DNA of 14,458 nt from Oscillospiraceae bacterium (GTDB lineage: Bacteria; Bacillota; Clostridia; Oscillospirales; Ruminococcaceae): contig JAFUQL010000037.1 of the NCBI GenBank assembly GCA_017472375.1, positions 1 to 14,458 of the forward strand, written 5' to 3'. The translations under genes and the position numbers were made by a program. Below, one piece after another: positions 5,654 through 12,739 of this stretch. Position 1 is the stretch's first letter. Every line of letters begins with the position of its first letter. The notes under the pieces are model-generated. The model was given only the letters and a program-made list of their open reading frames with translations. It ran no database searches and was not told the DNA's origin.

Positions 5654-6610
5654 TTACTCGTCGTCTTTGGTAAGGGAGAAGCCCAGGGTTTCCAGCTTAG
5701 CCAGAACCTCCTCCAGGCTCTTCCGACCGAGGTTGCGGACCTTCATCATGTCGTCCTCGGATTTGCTGATCAGATCCTCCACGGTATTGATACCGGCGCG
5801 CTTCAGGCAGTTGAAGGAACGCACGCTCAGGTCCAGCTCCTCGATGGTCATCGTCAGAGCCGCAGCCTTGGTGTCCTCATCCTTCTGCACCAGGATCTCG
5901 GTGCCCATGGTCTCCTCAGACAGGTTGGCGAACAGGTTCAGGTGCTCGGTGAGGATGCGGGCAGCCAGGCTGACCGCCTCCTGGGCACTGCTGGTGCCGT
6001 CCGTCCAGACCTCCAGGGTCAGCTTGTCGTAGTCAGTGATCTGACCGACGCGGGTGTTGTCCACCGCATAGTTGACCTTCAGGACCGGGGTGTAGATGCT
6101 GTCGGTGGGAAGAGTGTTGATGTCGTTCTTCTCCATCACAGCGGCCTTATTGCGCTCGGCAGGCACATAGCCGCGGCCCTTGGCGAAGGTCAGCTCCATG
6201 GTGAGCTTGCCGTTCTCGCCCAGGGTGGCGATGTGCCAATCGGGATTCAGGATCTCGATCTCATCCGTCTGCTTAATGCTGCCAGCCGTCACCTCGCACT
6301 CACCGGCCGCCTCGATGCGGACGGTGACAGGACCCTCAGAGAACAGCTTCGCAGCCACGCCCTTCAGGTTCAGCACGATCTCGGTGACGTCTTCTTTCAC
6401 ACCTTCAACGGTGCTGAACTCATGCACAACACCATCGATCTTCACACTGGTAACAGCAACGCCGGGAAGCGACGAGAGAAGGACACGCCGTAAGCTATTG
6501 CCCAAAGTCGTACCGAAACCACGCTCCAGCGGCTCCACGACGAACTTGCCGTAGCGGCCATCCGGGCTCAACGAGGCGGTATCGATTCTGGGACGTTCGA
6601 TCTCCATCAT
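5654..6610 (-). CDS. rpoA: DNA-directed RNA polymerase subunit alpha
   Basis: Scaffold subunit on which beta and beta-prime assemble; its C-terminal domain contacts upstream promoter DNA and activators. At 318 aa it is full length. The N-terminal dimerisation domain (about 1-228) includes GFGTTLGNSLRRVLLSSLPG (31-50). After a linker, the C-terminal domain (about 250-318) has ELDLSVRSFNCLKRAGI, with the DNA-contacting Arg264, and VRNLGRKSLEE (291-301). Start choice: two ATGs are adjacent (6610 and 6607), and GGAGG lies 8 nt before the first. A third in-frame ATG at 6625 has no ribosome binding site and falls between the GGAGG and a hairpin, so it is rejected. The 72-nt gap from rpsD holds a perfect hairpin (6630-6651). 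Confidence 0.98.
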   Translation of the reverse strand: MMEIERPRIDTASLSPDGRYGKFVVEPLERGFGTTLGNSLRRVLLSSLPGVAVTSVKIDGVVHEFSTVEGVKEDVTEIVLNLKGVAAKLFSEGPVTVRIEAAGECEVTAGSIKQTDEIEILNPDWHIATLGENGKLTMELTFAKGRGYVPAERNKAAVMEKNDINTLPTDSIYTPVLKVNYAVDNTRVGQITDYDKLTLEVWTDGTSSAQEAVSLAARILTEHLNLFANLSEETMGTEILVQKDEDTKAAALTMTIEELDLSVRSFNCLKRAGINTVEDLISKSEDDMMKVRNLGRKSLEEVLAKLETLGFSLTKDDE

Positions 6611-6629
6611 ATAAAAACCCTCCATGGTG

Positions 6630-6651
6630 GGCTGGCCAAAAACGGCCAGCC
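6630..6651 (-). promoter_or_regulatory. Hairpin between rpsD and rpoA
   Basis: A perfect 8-bp stem, GGCTGGCC/GGCCAGCC, carries a GTTTTT loop on the transcribed strand. It lies a few bases before the GGAGG of rpoA. The T-run is in the loop, not after the stem, so it is not a terminator. It could be an RNA processing or stability element, or a translational control site. Confidence 0.6.
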
Positions 6652-6682
6652 GTGTATTCGCGTTCCCTTTGTATCCAGTGGA

Positions 6683-7291
6683 TTACTTGGAGTACAGCTC
6701 GACGACCAGATGCTCAGCGACCTCGAAGTCCAGATCGCTGCGCTCAGGCAGGCGGACCACGGTGCCCTTCAGCACGTTGTTGTCATCGCGGGTCAGCCAG
6801 CCGGGCAGGGTGACGATGGGAGCATCGGCACCGACCAGCTTGGCAAACTTGGCGGAAGCGCGGCTGCGCTCACGCACTTCGATCACGTCGCCGGCCTTCA
6901 CCTGGTAGGAAGGAATGTTGACCTTCTTGCCGTTCACGGTGAAGTGAGCATGGTTCACCAGCTGACGGGCGTCACGGCGAGTGGAAGCGTATCCCAGACG
7001 GAACACCACATTGTCCAGGCGGCACTCCAGGATCTGGAGCAGGTTGGTGCCGGTCTGGCCCTGACGGCGGGCAGCCTCGACGTAGTAGCCGTAGAACTGC
7101 TTCTCCAGCACGCCGTAGATGAACTTCAGCTTCTGCTTCTCTTTCAGCTGCAGGCCGTACTCGGACTGCTTCTTGCGGAAGTTCTTGCTGTCGGCGTTGC
7201 GGGTGGTGGTCTTTCTGGCATAGCCCATAACTGCAGGGGAAATACCCAGAGCCTTGCAGCGCTTCGCGATGGGCTGAGAATTCTTAGCCAT
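6683..7291 (-). CDS. rpsD: 30S ribosomal protein S4
   Basis: Primary 16S rRNA-binding protein that nucleates assembly of the small subunit body. 202 aa. The S4 N-terminal domain (about 1-95) is followed by an S4 RNA-binding domain (about 96-160) with LECRLDNVVFRLGYASTRRDARQLVNHAHFTVNGKKV in separate recognisable blocks. The N-terminus MAKNSQPIAKRCKALG has a single Cys (residue 12), not the four-cysteine zinc cluster of some S4 proteins, so this is the zinc-free form. The position between rpsK and rpoA is the clostridial and proteobacterial arrangement; in Bacillus rpsD lies elsewhere. Start supported by an AAGGAGG site. Confidence 0.98.
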   Translation of the reverse strand: MAKNSQPIAKRCKALGISPAVMGYARKTTTRNADSKNFRKKQSEYGLQLKEKQKLKFIYGVLEKQFYGYYVEAARRQGQTGTNLLQILECRLDNVVFRLGYASTRRDARQLVNHAHFTVNGKKVNIPSYQVKAGDVIEVRERSRASAKFAKLVGADAPIVTLPGWLTRDDNNVLKGTVVRLPERSDLDFEVAEHLVVELYSK

Positions 7292-7313
7292 ATTCAGTTA
7301 CCTCCTTCAATAA

Positions 7314-7721
7314 TCAGATGCGGCGGCGCTTCGGGGGGCGGCAGCCGTTGTGGGGGACGGGGGTAACGTCCTTGATCATGGTTACCTCCAGGCCGGTCGC
7401 CTGCAGAGCGCGGATCGCAGCCTCGCGGCCGGCGCCGGGGCCCTTAACGTAGACCTCAACGGTCTTCATGCCATGCTCCATCGCGACCTTTGCAGCAGTC
7501 TCTGCAGCGGACTGGGCGGCGAAGGGAGTGCTCTTGCGGGAACCACGGAAGTTCAGACCGCCGGAGCTGGCCCAAGAAACGGTGTTGCCCTGAGTATCGG
7601 TGATGGTAACAATGGTATTGTTAAAGGTACTCTGGATGTGGGCAGCGCCGCGCTCGATGTTCTTGCGCTCACGCTTTTTGGTGCGAACAGCGCCCTTTTT
7701 AGCAGCAGCTTTGGTTGCCAT
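7314..7721 (-). CDS. rpsK: 30S ribosomal protein S11
   Basis: Platform protein of the small subunit lining the mRNA exit channel with S7. 135 aa. After a basic N-terminal tail (1-20), the S11 core includes AHIQSTFNNTIVTITD and SSGGLNFRGSRKSTPFAAQ. The C-terminus DVTPVPHNGCRPPKRRRI matches the universal end of the family. It lies 18 nt after rpsM and 22 nt before rpsD, with an AGGAGG ribosome binding site. Confidence 0.98.
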   Translation of the reverse strand: MATKAAAKKGAVRTKKRERKNIERGAAHIQSTFNNTIVTITDTQGNTVSWASSGGLNFRGSRKSTPFAAQSAAETAAKVAMEHGMKTVEVYVKGPGAGREAAIRALQATGLEVTMIKDVTPVPHNGCRPPKRRRI

Positions 7722-7739
7722 TTCTGTTCCTCCTTATGG

Positions 7740-8111
7740 TTACTTCTTCTTGTTGGCGACAGTACGCTTCGGACCTTTGCGGGTACGGGCATTGGTCTTG
7801 GTGCGCTGGCCGCGAACGGGCAGACCCTTGCGATGACGCACACCGCGGTAGCACTGGACCTCAACCAGACGCTTGATGTCCAGAGCAACGGCGCGGCGCA
7901 GGTCGCCTTCCACCATAATGTTGTTCTTGTCGATGTATTCACGGATCAGGGTCTCCTGGTCCGCAGTCAGATTCTTCACACGGGTATCGGGGTCGATACC
8001 GGTGTCAGCCAGGATCTTGGTCGCAGTGCTGCGGCCGATGCCGTAGATATAGGTCAGACCGATCTCAATCCGCTTCTCGCGGGGCAGATCAACGCCAGAA
8101 ATACGTGCCAT
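7740..8111 (-). CDS. rpsM: 30S ribosomal protein S13
   Basis: Head protein of the small subunit that contacts P-site tRNA and the large subunit. 123 aa from MARISGVDLPREKR. It shows the helix-two-turn-helix block GLTYIYGIGRSTATKIL (about 18-34) and the C-terminal RGVRHRKGLPVRGQRTKTNARTRKG. The start at 8111 is the family N-terminus and has GGAGGTG upstream; a longer in-frame start at 8174 adds 21 unrelated residues and lacks a binding site. The upstream gap to rpmJ is unusually long (101 nt). Confidence 0.98.
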   Translation of the reverse strand: MARISGVDLPREKRIEIGLTYIYGIGRSTATKILADTGIDPDTRVKNLTADQETLIREYIDKNNIMVEGDLRRAVALDIKRLVEVQCYRGVRHRKGLPVRGQRTKTNARTRKGPKRTVANKKK

Positions 8112-8212
8112 GATTAGCACACCTCCATAATCATCCCATGTCAATGTCGGGGCCTGCGCCGGGACTCTACGCACTTGACCCCCTGCGTCAATCTTTAAGC
8201 CAGCGTAAACGC
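8112..8212 (-). promoter_or_regulatory. Long rpmJ–rpsM intercistronic region with repeated TTGAC/GTCAA elements
   Basis: On the transcribed strand, TTGAC (8191-8187) can pair with GTCAA (8179-8175) over a 7-nt loop. A second TTGAC about 30 nt further on could pair with the same GTCAA, giving two mutually exclusive hairpins. The same stretch also reads as a possible internal promoter, TTGACG-16 nt-TAGAGT. A small hairpin AGCG-TTTA-CGCT overlaps the end of rpmJ. These readings compete with one another and none is certain. Confidence 0.35.
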
Positions 8213-8326
8213 TTAGCCCTGACGCTGCTTATGCTTGGGGTTCTCGCAGATGACCATCACGCGGCCTTTGCGCTTGATGACCTTGCACTTTTCGCAAATC
8301 GGTTTCACGGAAGGCTTGACCTTCAT
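8213..8326 (-). CDS. rpmJ: 50S ribosomal protein L36 (zinc-binding form)
   Basis: Smallest large-subunit protein, 37 aa, read directly from the sequence. It begins MKVKPSVKPICEKC and ends NPKHKQRQG. The zinc ligands Cys11, Cys14, Cys27 and His32 are all present, so this is the zinc-containing paralogue. It lies 26 nt after infA, with AGGAGG upstream of the ATG at 8326, in the usual infA–rpmJ–rpsM order. Confidence 0.98.
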   Translation of the reverse strand: MKVKPSVKPICEKCKVIKRKGRVMVICENPKHKQRQG

Positions 8327-8352
8327 GATGCTAACCTCCTTTTAAACGGCGG

Positions 8353-8571
8353 TTATTTAGACCGCCAGGTGATGCGCCCCTTCGTCAGGTCGTAGGGCGA
8401 CATTTCCAGTGTAACCTTGTCACCGGGAAGGATGCGGATAAAATTGGTCCGCAGCTTGCCGGAGATATGTGCCAGCAGCCGATGGCCGTTTTCCAGCTCC
8501 ACCCGGAAGGTGGCGTTGGGCAGCGCCTCAACCACTCTGCCTTCTACCTCGATGACATCTTCTTTAGACAA
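8353..8571 (-). CDS. infA: Translation initiation factor IF-1 (TTG start)
   Basis: Binds the ribosomal A site during initiation and aids IF-2 and IF-3. 72 aa, exactly the family length, a single S1-like OB fold: SKEDVIEVEGRVVEALPN, GHRLLAHISGKLR, ILPGDKVTLEMSPYDLTKGRI. The start codon is TTG at 8571-8569, which falls at the position of the usual ATG before SKED, with GAGGAGG and an 8-nt spacer. A longer in-frame ATG at 8616 would add 15 residues, overlap the end of the upstream KOW gene and lack a ribosome binding site, so it is rejected. Confidence 0.96.
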   Translation of the reverse strand: MSKEDVIEVEGRVVEALPNATFRVELENGHRLLAHISGKLRTNFIRILPGDKVTLEMSPYDLTKGRITWRSK

Positions 8572-8593
8572 GCTCGTAGCCTCCTCTAGAGTT

Positions 8594-8845
8594 TCAAACA
8601 GGGCGCGTCGCGTCATACGCCGCGATGGCCTCGCTGAGCTGTTGGTCGTCGGTCAGCGCCTCACCGCACAGGACGCAGCCCGTGGGGGCCAGATGCTGCA
8701 GCTTCTTGCGCTTGGGCTTCGCGATCGGGCGCGAAGTGCCGTTGGCAAGCAGTGCGATCTGTCCGTCCAGGGCCAGCACCGCGAAGGTGCGTGTCTTGTC
8801 CCGTCCGGCTTTGGAGCGAACCAGCTGTCCCTTTACCAGGTCCAT
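8594..8845 (-). CDS. KOW-domain RNA-binding protein (L14e/L6e/L27e-like) between map and infA
   Basis: Small basic protein of 83 aa, equivalent by position to the KOW gene found between map and infA in many Firmicutes. Residues 4-31 fit a KOW motif (VKGQLVRSKAGRDKTRTFAV), followed by PIAKPKRKKLQHLAPTG, a basic segment typical of this group and related to eukaryotic and archaeal L14e/L27e. The C-terminal third contains Cys-x-x-Cys (VLCG region) and is otherwise poorly conserved. Its ATG overlaps the map stop codon by one base (TGATG), so it is translationally coupled. The ribosomal location makes an rRNA-binding role likely; the exact function is not known to me. Confidence 0.88.
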   Translation of the reverse strand: MDLVKGQLVRSKAGRDKTRTFAVLALDGQIALLANGTSRPIAKPKRKKLQHLAPTGCVLCGEALTDDQQLSEAIAAYDATRPV

Positions 8846-9606
8846 CAGGGTTCCTCCCAGCCAATGGTGAGGATCTCGGGCCCGGCGGGCAGGATGGCGA
8901 TGGTGTGCTCAAAGTGAGCCGCCAGGCCGCCGTCCGCCGTTACGACCGTCCATCCATCGGATAAGGTCTTCACGGAGTGGTGCTTCTGGTTGACCATGGG
9001 CTCGATGGCAATGGTCATGCCGCTGACCAGCCGAGCGCCGCGGCCCGGGGTACCGAAATTCGGCACTTCCGGATCCTCGTGCAGCTCCTTGCCCACGCCG
9101 TGCCCAACAAACGTGCGCACGACCGAGAAGCCGTTCTCCTCCACATAAGACTGCACCGCGTGGCCGATGTCACCCACACGATTGCCGGCGACCGCAGCGG
9201 CAATGCCGCGGTGCAGGCTCGCTTTGGTCACATCCAGCAGGCGCTGGGCCTCGCTGTCCACCTTGCCGCAGGCAAAGGTGCAGGCGTTGTCGCCGTTGAA
9301 GCCTTCGATGGCAGCCCCTGTGTCGATACTGACAATATCGCCCGGCCGGATCTGGCGCTTATGGCTCGGGATCCCGTGGATGACCTCATTGTTGATGCTG
9401 ATGCAGGCCGTCCCCGGGAAGCCGTACAGGCCCTTGAAGTTGGGCTTGGCTCCCTGCCGTTTGATATAGTCGAACATGATTTTGTCCAGGTCGGCGGTCG
9501 TCATGCCGGCCTCGATGGACTGCCCTGCCAGCCGCAGCGCCGCCGCGCTGATCGCGCAGGCCTTTCGCATTTTGGCCAGCTCCTGGGCTGTTTTGAGTTG
9601 GATCAC
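8845..9606 (-). CDS. map: Methionine aminopeptidase type I (GTG start)
   Basis: Removes the initiator methionine from nascent proteins when residue 2 is small; cytosolic dinuclear metalloenzyme. 253 aa. All five metal ligands are present with the same mutual spacing as in the E. coli enzyme: Asp95, Asp106, His169, Glu202, Glu233, plus the substrate-contacting His77 (EVIHGIP). Motifs: SIDTG, FVGHGVGKELHEDP, AIEPM. It is a type Ia form without the SH3-like N-terminal extension. The start is GTG at 9606-9604, 4 nt after the adk stop; its GGAGG lies within the last codons of adk. Confidence 0.97.
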   Translation of the reverse strand: MIQLKTAQELAKMRKACAISAAALRLAGQSIEAGMTTADLDKIMFDYIKRQGAKPNFKGLYGFPGTACISINNEVIHGIPSHKRQIRPGDIVSIDTGAAIEGFNGDNACTFACGKVDSEAQRLLDVTKASLHRGIAAAVAGNRVGDIGHAVQSYVEENGFSVVRTFVGHGVGKELHEDPEVPNFGTPGRGARLVSGMTIAIEPMVNQKHHSVKTLSDGWTVVTADGGLAAHFEHTIAILPAGPEILTIGWEEP

Positions 9607-9610
9607 TGCC

Positions 9611-10243
9611 TTACGCCTCCAGTTCCTTCAGGATCTGAGCGGTGATCTGCCCGATCTCCTTCTGGCCTTCGATCACGATCAGCTTGCCGCGCTCGCGGTA
9701 GAACTCCACCAGCGGCTCGGTCAGCTCGTGATAAACCTTCAGTCGGTCCAGCACGGTGGCGGGCTCGTCGTCCTTGCGGACGATCAGGCTGCCGCCGCAG
9801 CGATCGCACAAGCCTGCCTTGTGGCTGGGCTTGAACTCAACGTGATAGGAGGCGCCGCATGCACTGCACACCCGGCGGCCGCCCATACGCTTGATGATGT
9901 TCTCGTCGGGAACTTCGATGTCGAGGACCTTGTCGATCTCAACACCCATCTGCTCCAGGGCTTCGGCCTGAACGACGGTGCGGGGCATGCCGTCCAGGAT
10001 GAAGCCGTTTTTGCAGTCGTCCGCCTCGAGACGTTCCTTGATGATGCCGATGACCACCTCATCGGGGACCAGCTTGCCGGCGTCGATGAAGCTCTTCGCC
10101 TTGGTCCCCATCTCCGTGCCCTCCTTAACGGCGGCGCGGATGATGTTGCCGGTGCTGATCGCAGGGATCTGCAGCTTGTCGCAGATGATCTCAGCCTGCG
10201 TACCTTTGCCGGCGCCGGGGGCACCCAACAGGATCAGTTTCAT
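9611..10243 (-). CDS. adk: Adenylate kinase (zinc LID form)
   Basis: Catalyses ATP + AMP = 2 ADP, keeping adenylate energy balance in the cytosol. 210 aa. P-loop GAPGAGKGT at 7-15; AMP-binding segment STGNIIRAA (30-38) and DGMPRT (84-89); LID domain about 121-158 with Cys126-x2-Cys129 and Cys146-x2-Cys149, the zinc-binding set seen in Gram-positive long-form kinases. The start at 10243 gives the family N-terminus MKLILLG and has AAAGGGGGAG before it. An in-frame ATG at 10270 would overlap the secY stop and adds nine unrelated residues. It lies 23 nt after secY, as in other Firmicutes. Confidence 0.97.
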   Translation of the reverse strand: MKLILLGAPGAGKGTQAEIICDKLQIPAISTGNIIRAAVKEGTEMGTKAKSFIDAGKLVPDEVVIGIIKERLEADDCKNGFILDGMPRTVVQAEALEQMGVEIDKVLDIEVPDENIIKRMGGRRVCSACGASYHVEFKPSHKAGLCDRCGGSLIVRKDDEPATVLDRLKVYHELTEPLVEFYRERGKLIVIEGQKEIGQITAQILKELEA

Positions 10244-10266
10244 GGAAAACTCCCCCTTTCGGGATA

Positions 10267-11565
10267 TCACTCAAGGAAACCCTTGTGATGGCGCATCAGC
10301 ATGTAGCTCTCCAGAGTGCGGCTGGTATCCAGAGCCACGCCGACCACGATCAGCAGGCTGGTGCCGCCCAGCTGGATGGAGATGCCCATCAGGTTGCCCA
10401 GAACGATGGGCGTCGCGGCGATGACCGCCAGGAACAGCGCGCCCACGAAGGTGATCTTGCCAAGAGTCTTGGTGATGAAATCACTGGTGGGACGGCCGGG
10501 GCGGATGCCGGGGATGGTGCCATTGTTCTGACGCAGATTGTTGGCGATCTCGACAGGATTGTACTGGATCGCAACATAGAAGTAGTTGAAGCCGATGATC
10601 AGCAGCACATAGATGACCGCGTACACCACGCTGGTGTAGCTGAAGGTCTCAAAGAAAGCATACCAGAAGGGATGCTCGGCCTGACTCACGTTCAGGAAGC
10701 CGCCGATCATGCTGGGGATGCTGCACAGCGCGCTGGCGAAGATGACGGGCATAACGCCGCTCATGTTCACCTTGATGGGAATGTAGCTGGACTGACCGCC
10801 GTACATCTTGCGGCCGACCACCTTCTTGGCGTACTGCACCTGGATGCGGCGCTCGGCGTGAGTGATGATCACAACGAAGACCACGGACGCGATGGCCAGG
10901 ACCAGCAGCAGAGGCAGGAAGACATAGTACTGGGGCTGACCGGCAGCGCCCAGAGCCAGCATATTGACCACCATGCTGTAGATACCGCTCCAGTTGGAGA
11001 TGATACCGGTGAAGATCAGCAGGGAGACACCGTTGCCGATGCCCTTTGCATCGATCTGCTGACCCATCCAGGTGACCAGCTGAGAACCGGCGGTGAAGGT
11101 CAGGATGATGACCGCAGCGCTGAACCACTGCTCCCAGCCGGTGGTGTAATGCAGCGCACCCATGCGCAGCAGGATGAAGTAGTAACCGATGGCCATCACA
11201 ACGGCGATGCCCAGAGCGGTGTACTGGGTGATTTTGGTAAGCTTGCGGCGTCCCTCTTCACCCTCCTTGGCCAGGTTCTCCAGGTAGGGGATAGCCACCG
11301 TGAGAAGCTGGATGATGATGGAGGAGTTGATGTAGGGGGACACACCGAGGGCGAAGACTGCGCACTGACTCAGCGCACCGCCGGACATCATGTTCAGGTA
11401 ACCCAGCATCTCGGTCTCAGCGAAGAAAACGCTCAGCACCTCGGGGTTGATGTAGGGAACCGTGACAGCACAGCCCAGCCGGAACAGAACCAGGATCATC
11501 AGGGTGTACAGGATCTTCTTGCGCAGATCCTCGATCTTCCAGGCATTCCGAAAAGTCTCAAACAC
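10267..11565 (-). CDS. secY: Preprotein translocase subunit SecY (GTG start)
   Basis: Channel-forming membrane subunit of SecYEG, through which unfolded proteins cross or enter the membrane. 432 aa with ten hydrophobic segments. Recognisable blocks: FALGVSPYINSSIIIQLL, GIGNGVSLLIFTGI, the cytosolic loop ERRIQVQYAKK and GGQSSYIPIKVN, PGIRPGRPT, and the C-terminal ALDTSRTLESYMLMRHHKGF. The start codon is GTG (11565-11563), one base after the rplO stop, and the ribosome binding site lies inside the end of rplO. Expression is therefore tied to translation of rplO. Confidence 0.98.
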   Translation of the reverse strand: MFETFRNAWKIEDLRKKILYTLMILVLFRLGCAVTVPYINPEVLSVFFAETEMLGYLNMMSGGALSQCAVFALGVSPYINSSIIIQLLTVAIPYLENLAKEGEEGRRKLTKITQYTALGIAVVMAIGYYFILLRMGALHYTTGWEQWFSAAVIILTFTAGSQLVTWMGQQIDAKGIGNGVSLLIFTGIISNWSGIYSMVVNMLALGAAGQPQYYVFLPLLLVLAIASVVFVVIITHAERRIQVQYAKKVVGRKMYGGQSSYIPIKVNMSGVMPVIFASALCSIPSMIGGFLNVSQAEHPFWYAFFETFSYTSVVYAVIYVLLIIGFNYFYVAIQYNPVEIANNLRQNNGTIPGIRPGRPTSDFITKTLGKITFVGALFLAVIAATPIVLGNLMGISIQLGGTSLLIVVGVALDTSRTLESYMLMRHHKGFLE

Positions 11566-11566
11566 C

Positions 11567-12004
11567 TCAGATCACCTCGGCCTTTCCACCTGCCTGCTCG
11601 ATCTTCTCCTTAGCGGAGGCAGTGTAGGCGGCGGCCTTGACGGTGACAGCCTTGGTCAGCTCGCCGTTGCCCAGGACCTTGACGCCGTCCTTCACCTTCT
11701 TGATGATGCCGGCGGCCTTCAGGGCCTCGGCGTCGATGACGCTGCCGGCCTCAAAACGCTCCAGATCGCTCACCTTGATGGTAGCATACTCGGTAGCAAA
11801 AATGTTGTTGAAACCGCGCTTGGGCAGACGACGCTGCAGGGGCATCTGGCCACCCTCGAAACCGGCCTTCTTGGCGCCGGAGCGGGCCTTCTGGCCCTTG
11901 TGGCCGTAGCCGGCGGTCTTGCCATTGCCGCTGCCGTGGCCGCGGCCCTTGCGCTTCGCAGCAGTGGTAGCGCCCTCAACGGCCTTCAGTTCATGAAGTT
12001 TCAT
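11567..12004 (-). CDS. rplO: 50S ribosomal protein L15
   Basis: Late-assembly large-subunit protein binding 23S rRNA near the central protuberance. 145 aa. The start MKLHELKAVEGATT and the glycine/arginine-rich stretch KRKGRGHGSGNGKTAGYGHKG in successive blocks identify L15, followed by FEGGQMPLQRRLPKRGF. The last three codons (Glu-Val-Ile) and stop also serve as the Shine-Dalgarno region of secY. It lies 21 nt after rpmD. Confidence 0.98.
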   Translation of the reverse strand: MKLHELKAVEGATTAAKRKGRGHGSGNGKTAGYGHKGQKARSGAKKAGFEGGQMPLQRRLPKRGFNNIFATEYATIKVSDLERFEAGSVIDAEALKAAGIIKKVKDGVKVLGNGELTKAVTVKAAAYTASAKEKIEQAGGKAEVI

Positions 12005-12025
12005 TTGCGTGCACCTCCTTGCTGT

Positions 12026-12211
12026 TTACGCTTCGGTCACAGCCACCATGTGGGAGATCACCTTGATCTTGCCGTTGGTGGCAGCGTTGTCGGGCTGGAT
12101 GGTGGAATCACCGATCTTCTTCAGGCCCAGGCTGAGTGCGGTAGCGATCTGCTTCTCGCTGCGGCCGGACAGGCTGCGCACCAGCTTAATGGTCAGGTTC
12201 TTATCTGCCAT
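12026..12211 (-). CDS. rpmD: 50S ribosomal protein L30
   Basis: Small large-subunit protein of 61 aa. The core LTIKLVRSLSGRSEKQIATALSLGLKKIGD fits the L30 signature (Arg/Lys-Ser-x-x-Gly-x4-Q). The C-terminal VISHMVAVTEA matches the usual ending. AAGGAGG precedes the ATG at 12211; the gap to rpsE is 14 nt. Confidence 0.97.
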   Translation of the reverse strand: MADKNLTIKLVRSLSGRSEKQIATALSLGLKKIGDSTIQPDNAATNGKIKVISHMVAVTEA

Positions 12212-12225
12212 GATTCAACCCCTCC

Positions 12226-12726
12226 TTAACCCAGAATCTCTTTGACAGTCTTACCACGCTTGGCGGCAACGGCCTCAGCGGTGGTCAGGCTGCGCAGGCC
12301 CTGGAAGGTGGCGGCAACCACATTGCAGGGGTTGTTGGAACGCAGGCACTTGGTGCGGATGTCCTTGACACCGGCGCACTCCAGAACGGCACGCACAGCG
12401 CCGCCGGCGATAACGCCGGTACCGGGGGCGGCGGGACGCATCAGCACGCGGCCAGCGCCGAACGCACCCACGATCTCGTGGGGGATGGTGGTGCCCTTCA
12501 GCTCCACCTTGAACATGTTCTTCTTGGCGGCTTCGATGCCCTTGCGAATGGCCTCGGGGACCTCACCGGCCTTGCCCATGCCGTAACCAATATTGCCCTT
12601 ACCGTCGCCCACGACGACCAGCGCGCTGAACTTCATCACGCGGCCGCCCTTAACGGTCTTGGAAACACGGTTGATCGCAACGACCTTTTCGATCATGCCG
12701 TCGTCGATTCTATCATTTCTCTGCAT
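12226..12726 (-). CDS. rpsE: 30S ribosomal protein S5
   Basis: Small-subunit protein at the mRNA entry site, important for decoding accuracy and the site of spectinomycin-resistance mutations in other species. 166 aa. N-terminal double-stranded-RNA-binding-like domain (about 10-75) with VNRVSKTVKGGR-like sequence and GDGKGNIGYGMGKAGEVPEAI. C-terminal domain about 85-160 with LRPAAPGTGVIAGGAVRAVLE. Its binding site TAAGGAGG overlaps the rplR stop codon. Confidence 0.98.
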   Translation of the reverse strand: MQRNDRIDDGMIEKVVAINRVSKTVKGGRVMKFSALVVVGDGKGNIGYGMGKAGEVPEAIRKGIEAAKKNMFKVELKGTTIPHEIVGAFGAGRVLMRPAAPGTGVIAGGAVRAVLECAGVKDIRTKCLRSNNPCNVVAATFQGLRSLTTAEAVAAKRGKTVKEILG

Positions 12727-12739
12727 GATGGTCTCCTCC

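Noticed and set aside
8353..8616. Longer IF-1 starting at the ATG at 8616
   Set aside because: The extra 15 residues are not part of IF-1, overlap the upstream gene and have no ribosome binding site; TTG at 8571 gives the exact family length with a good site.
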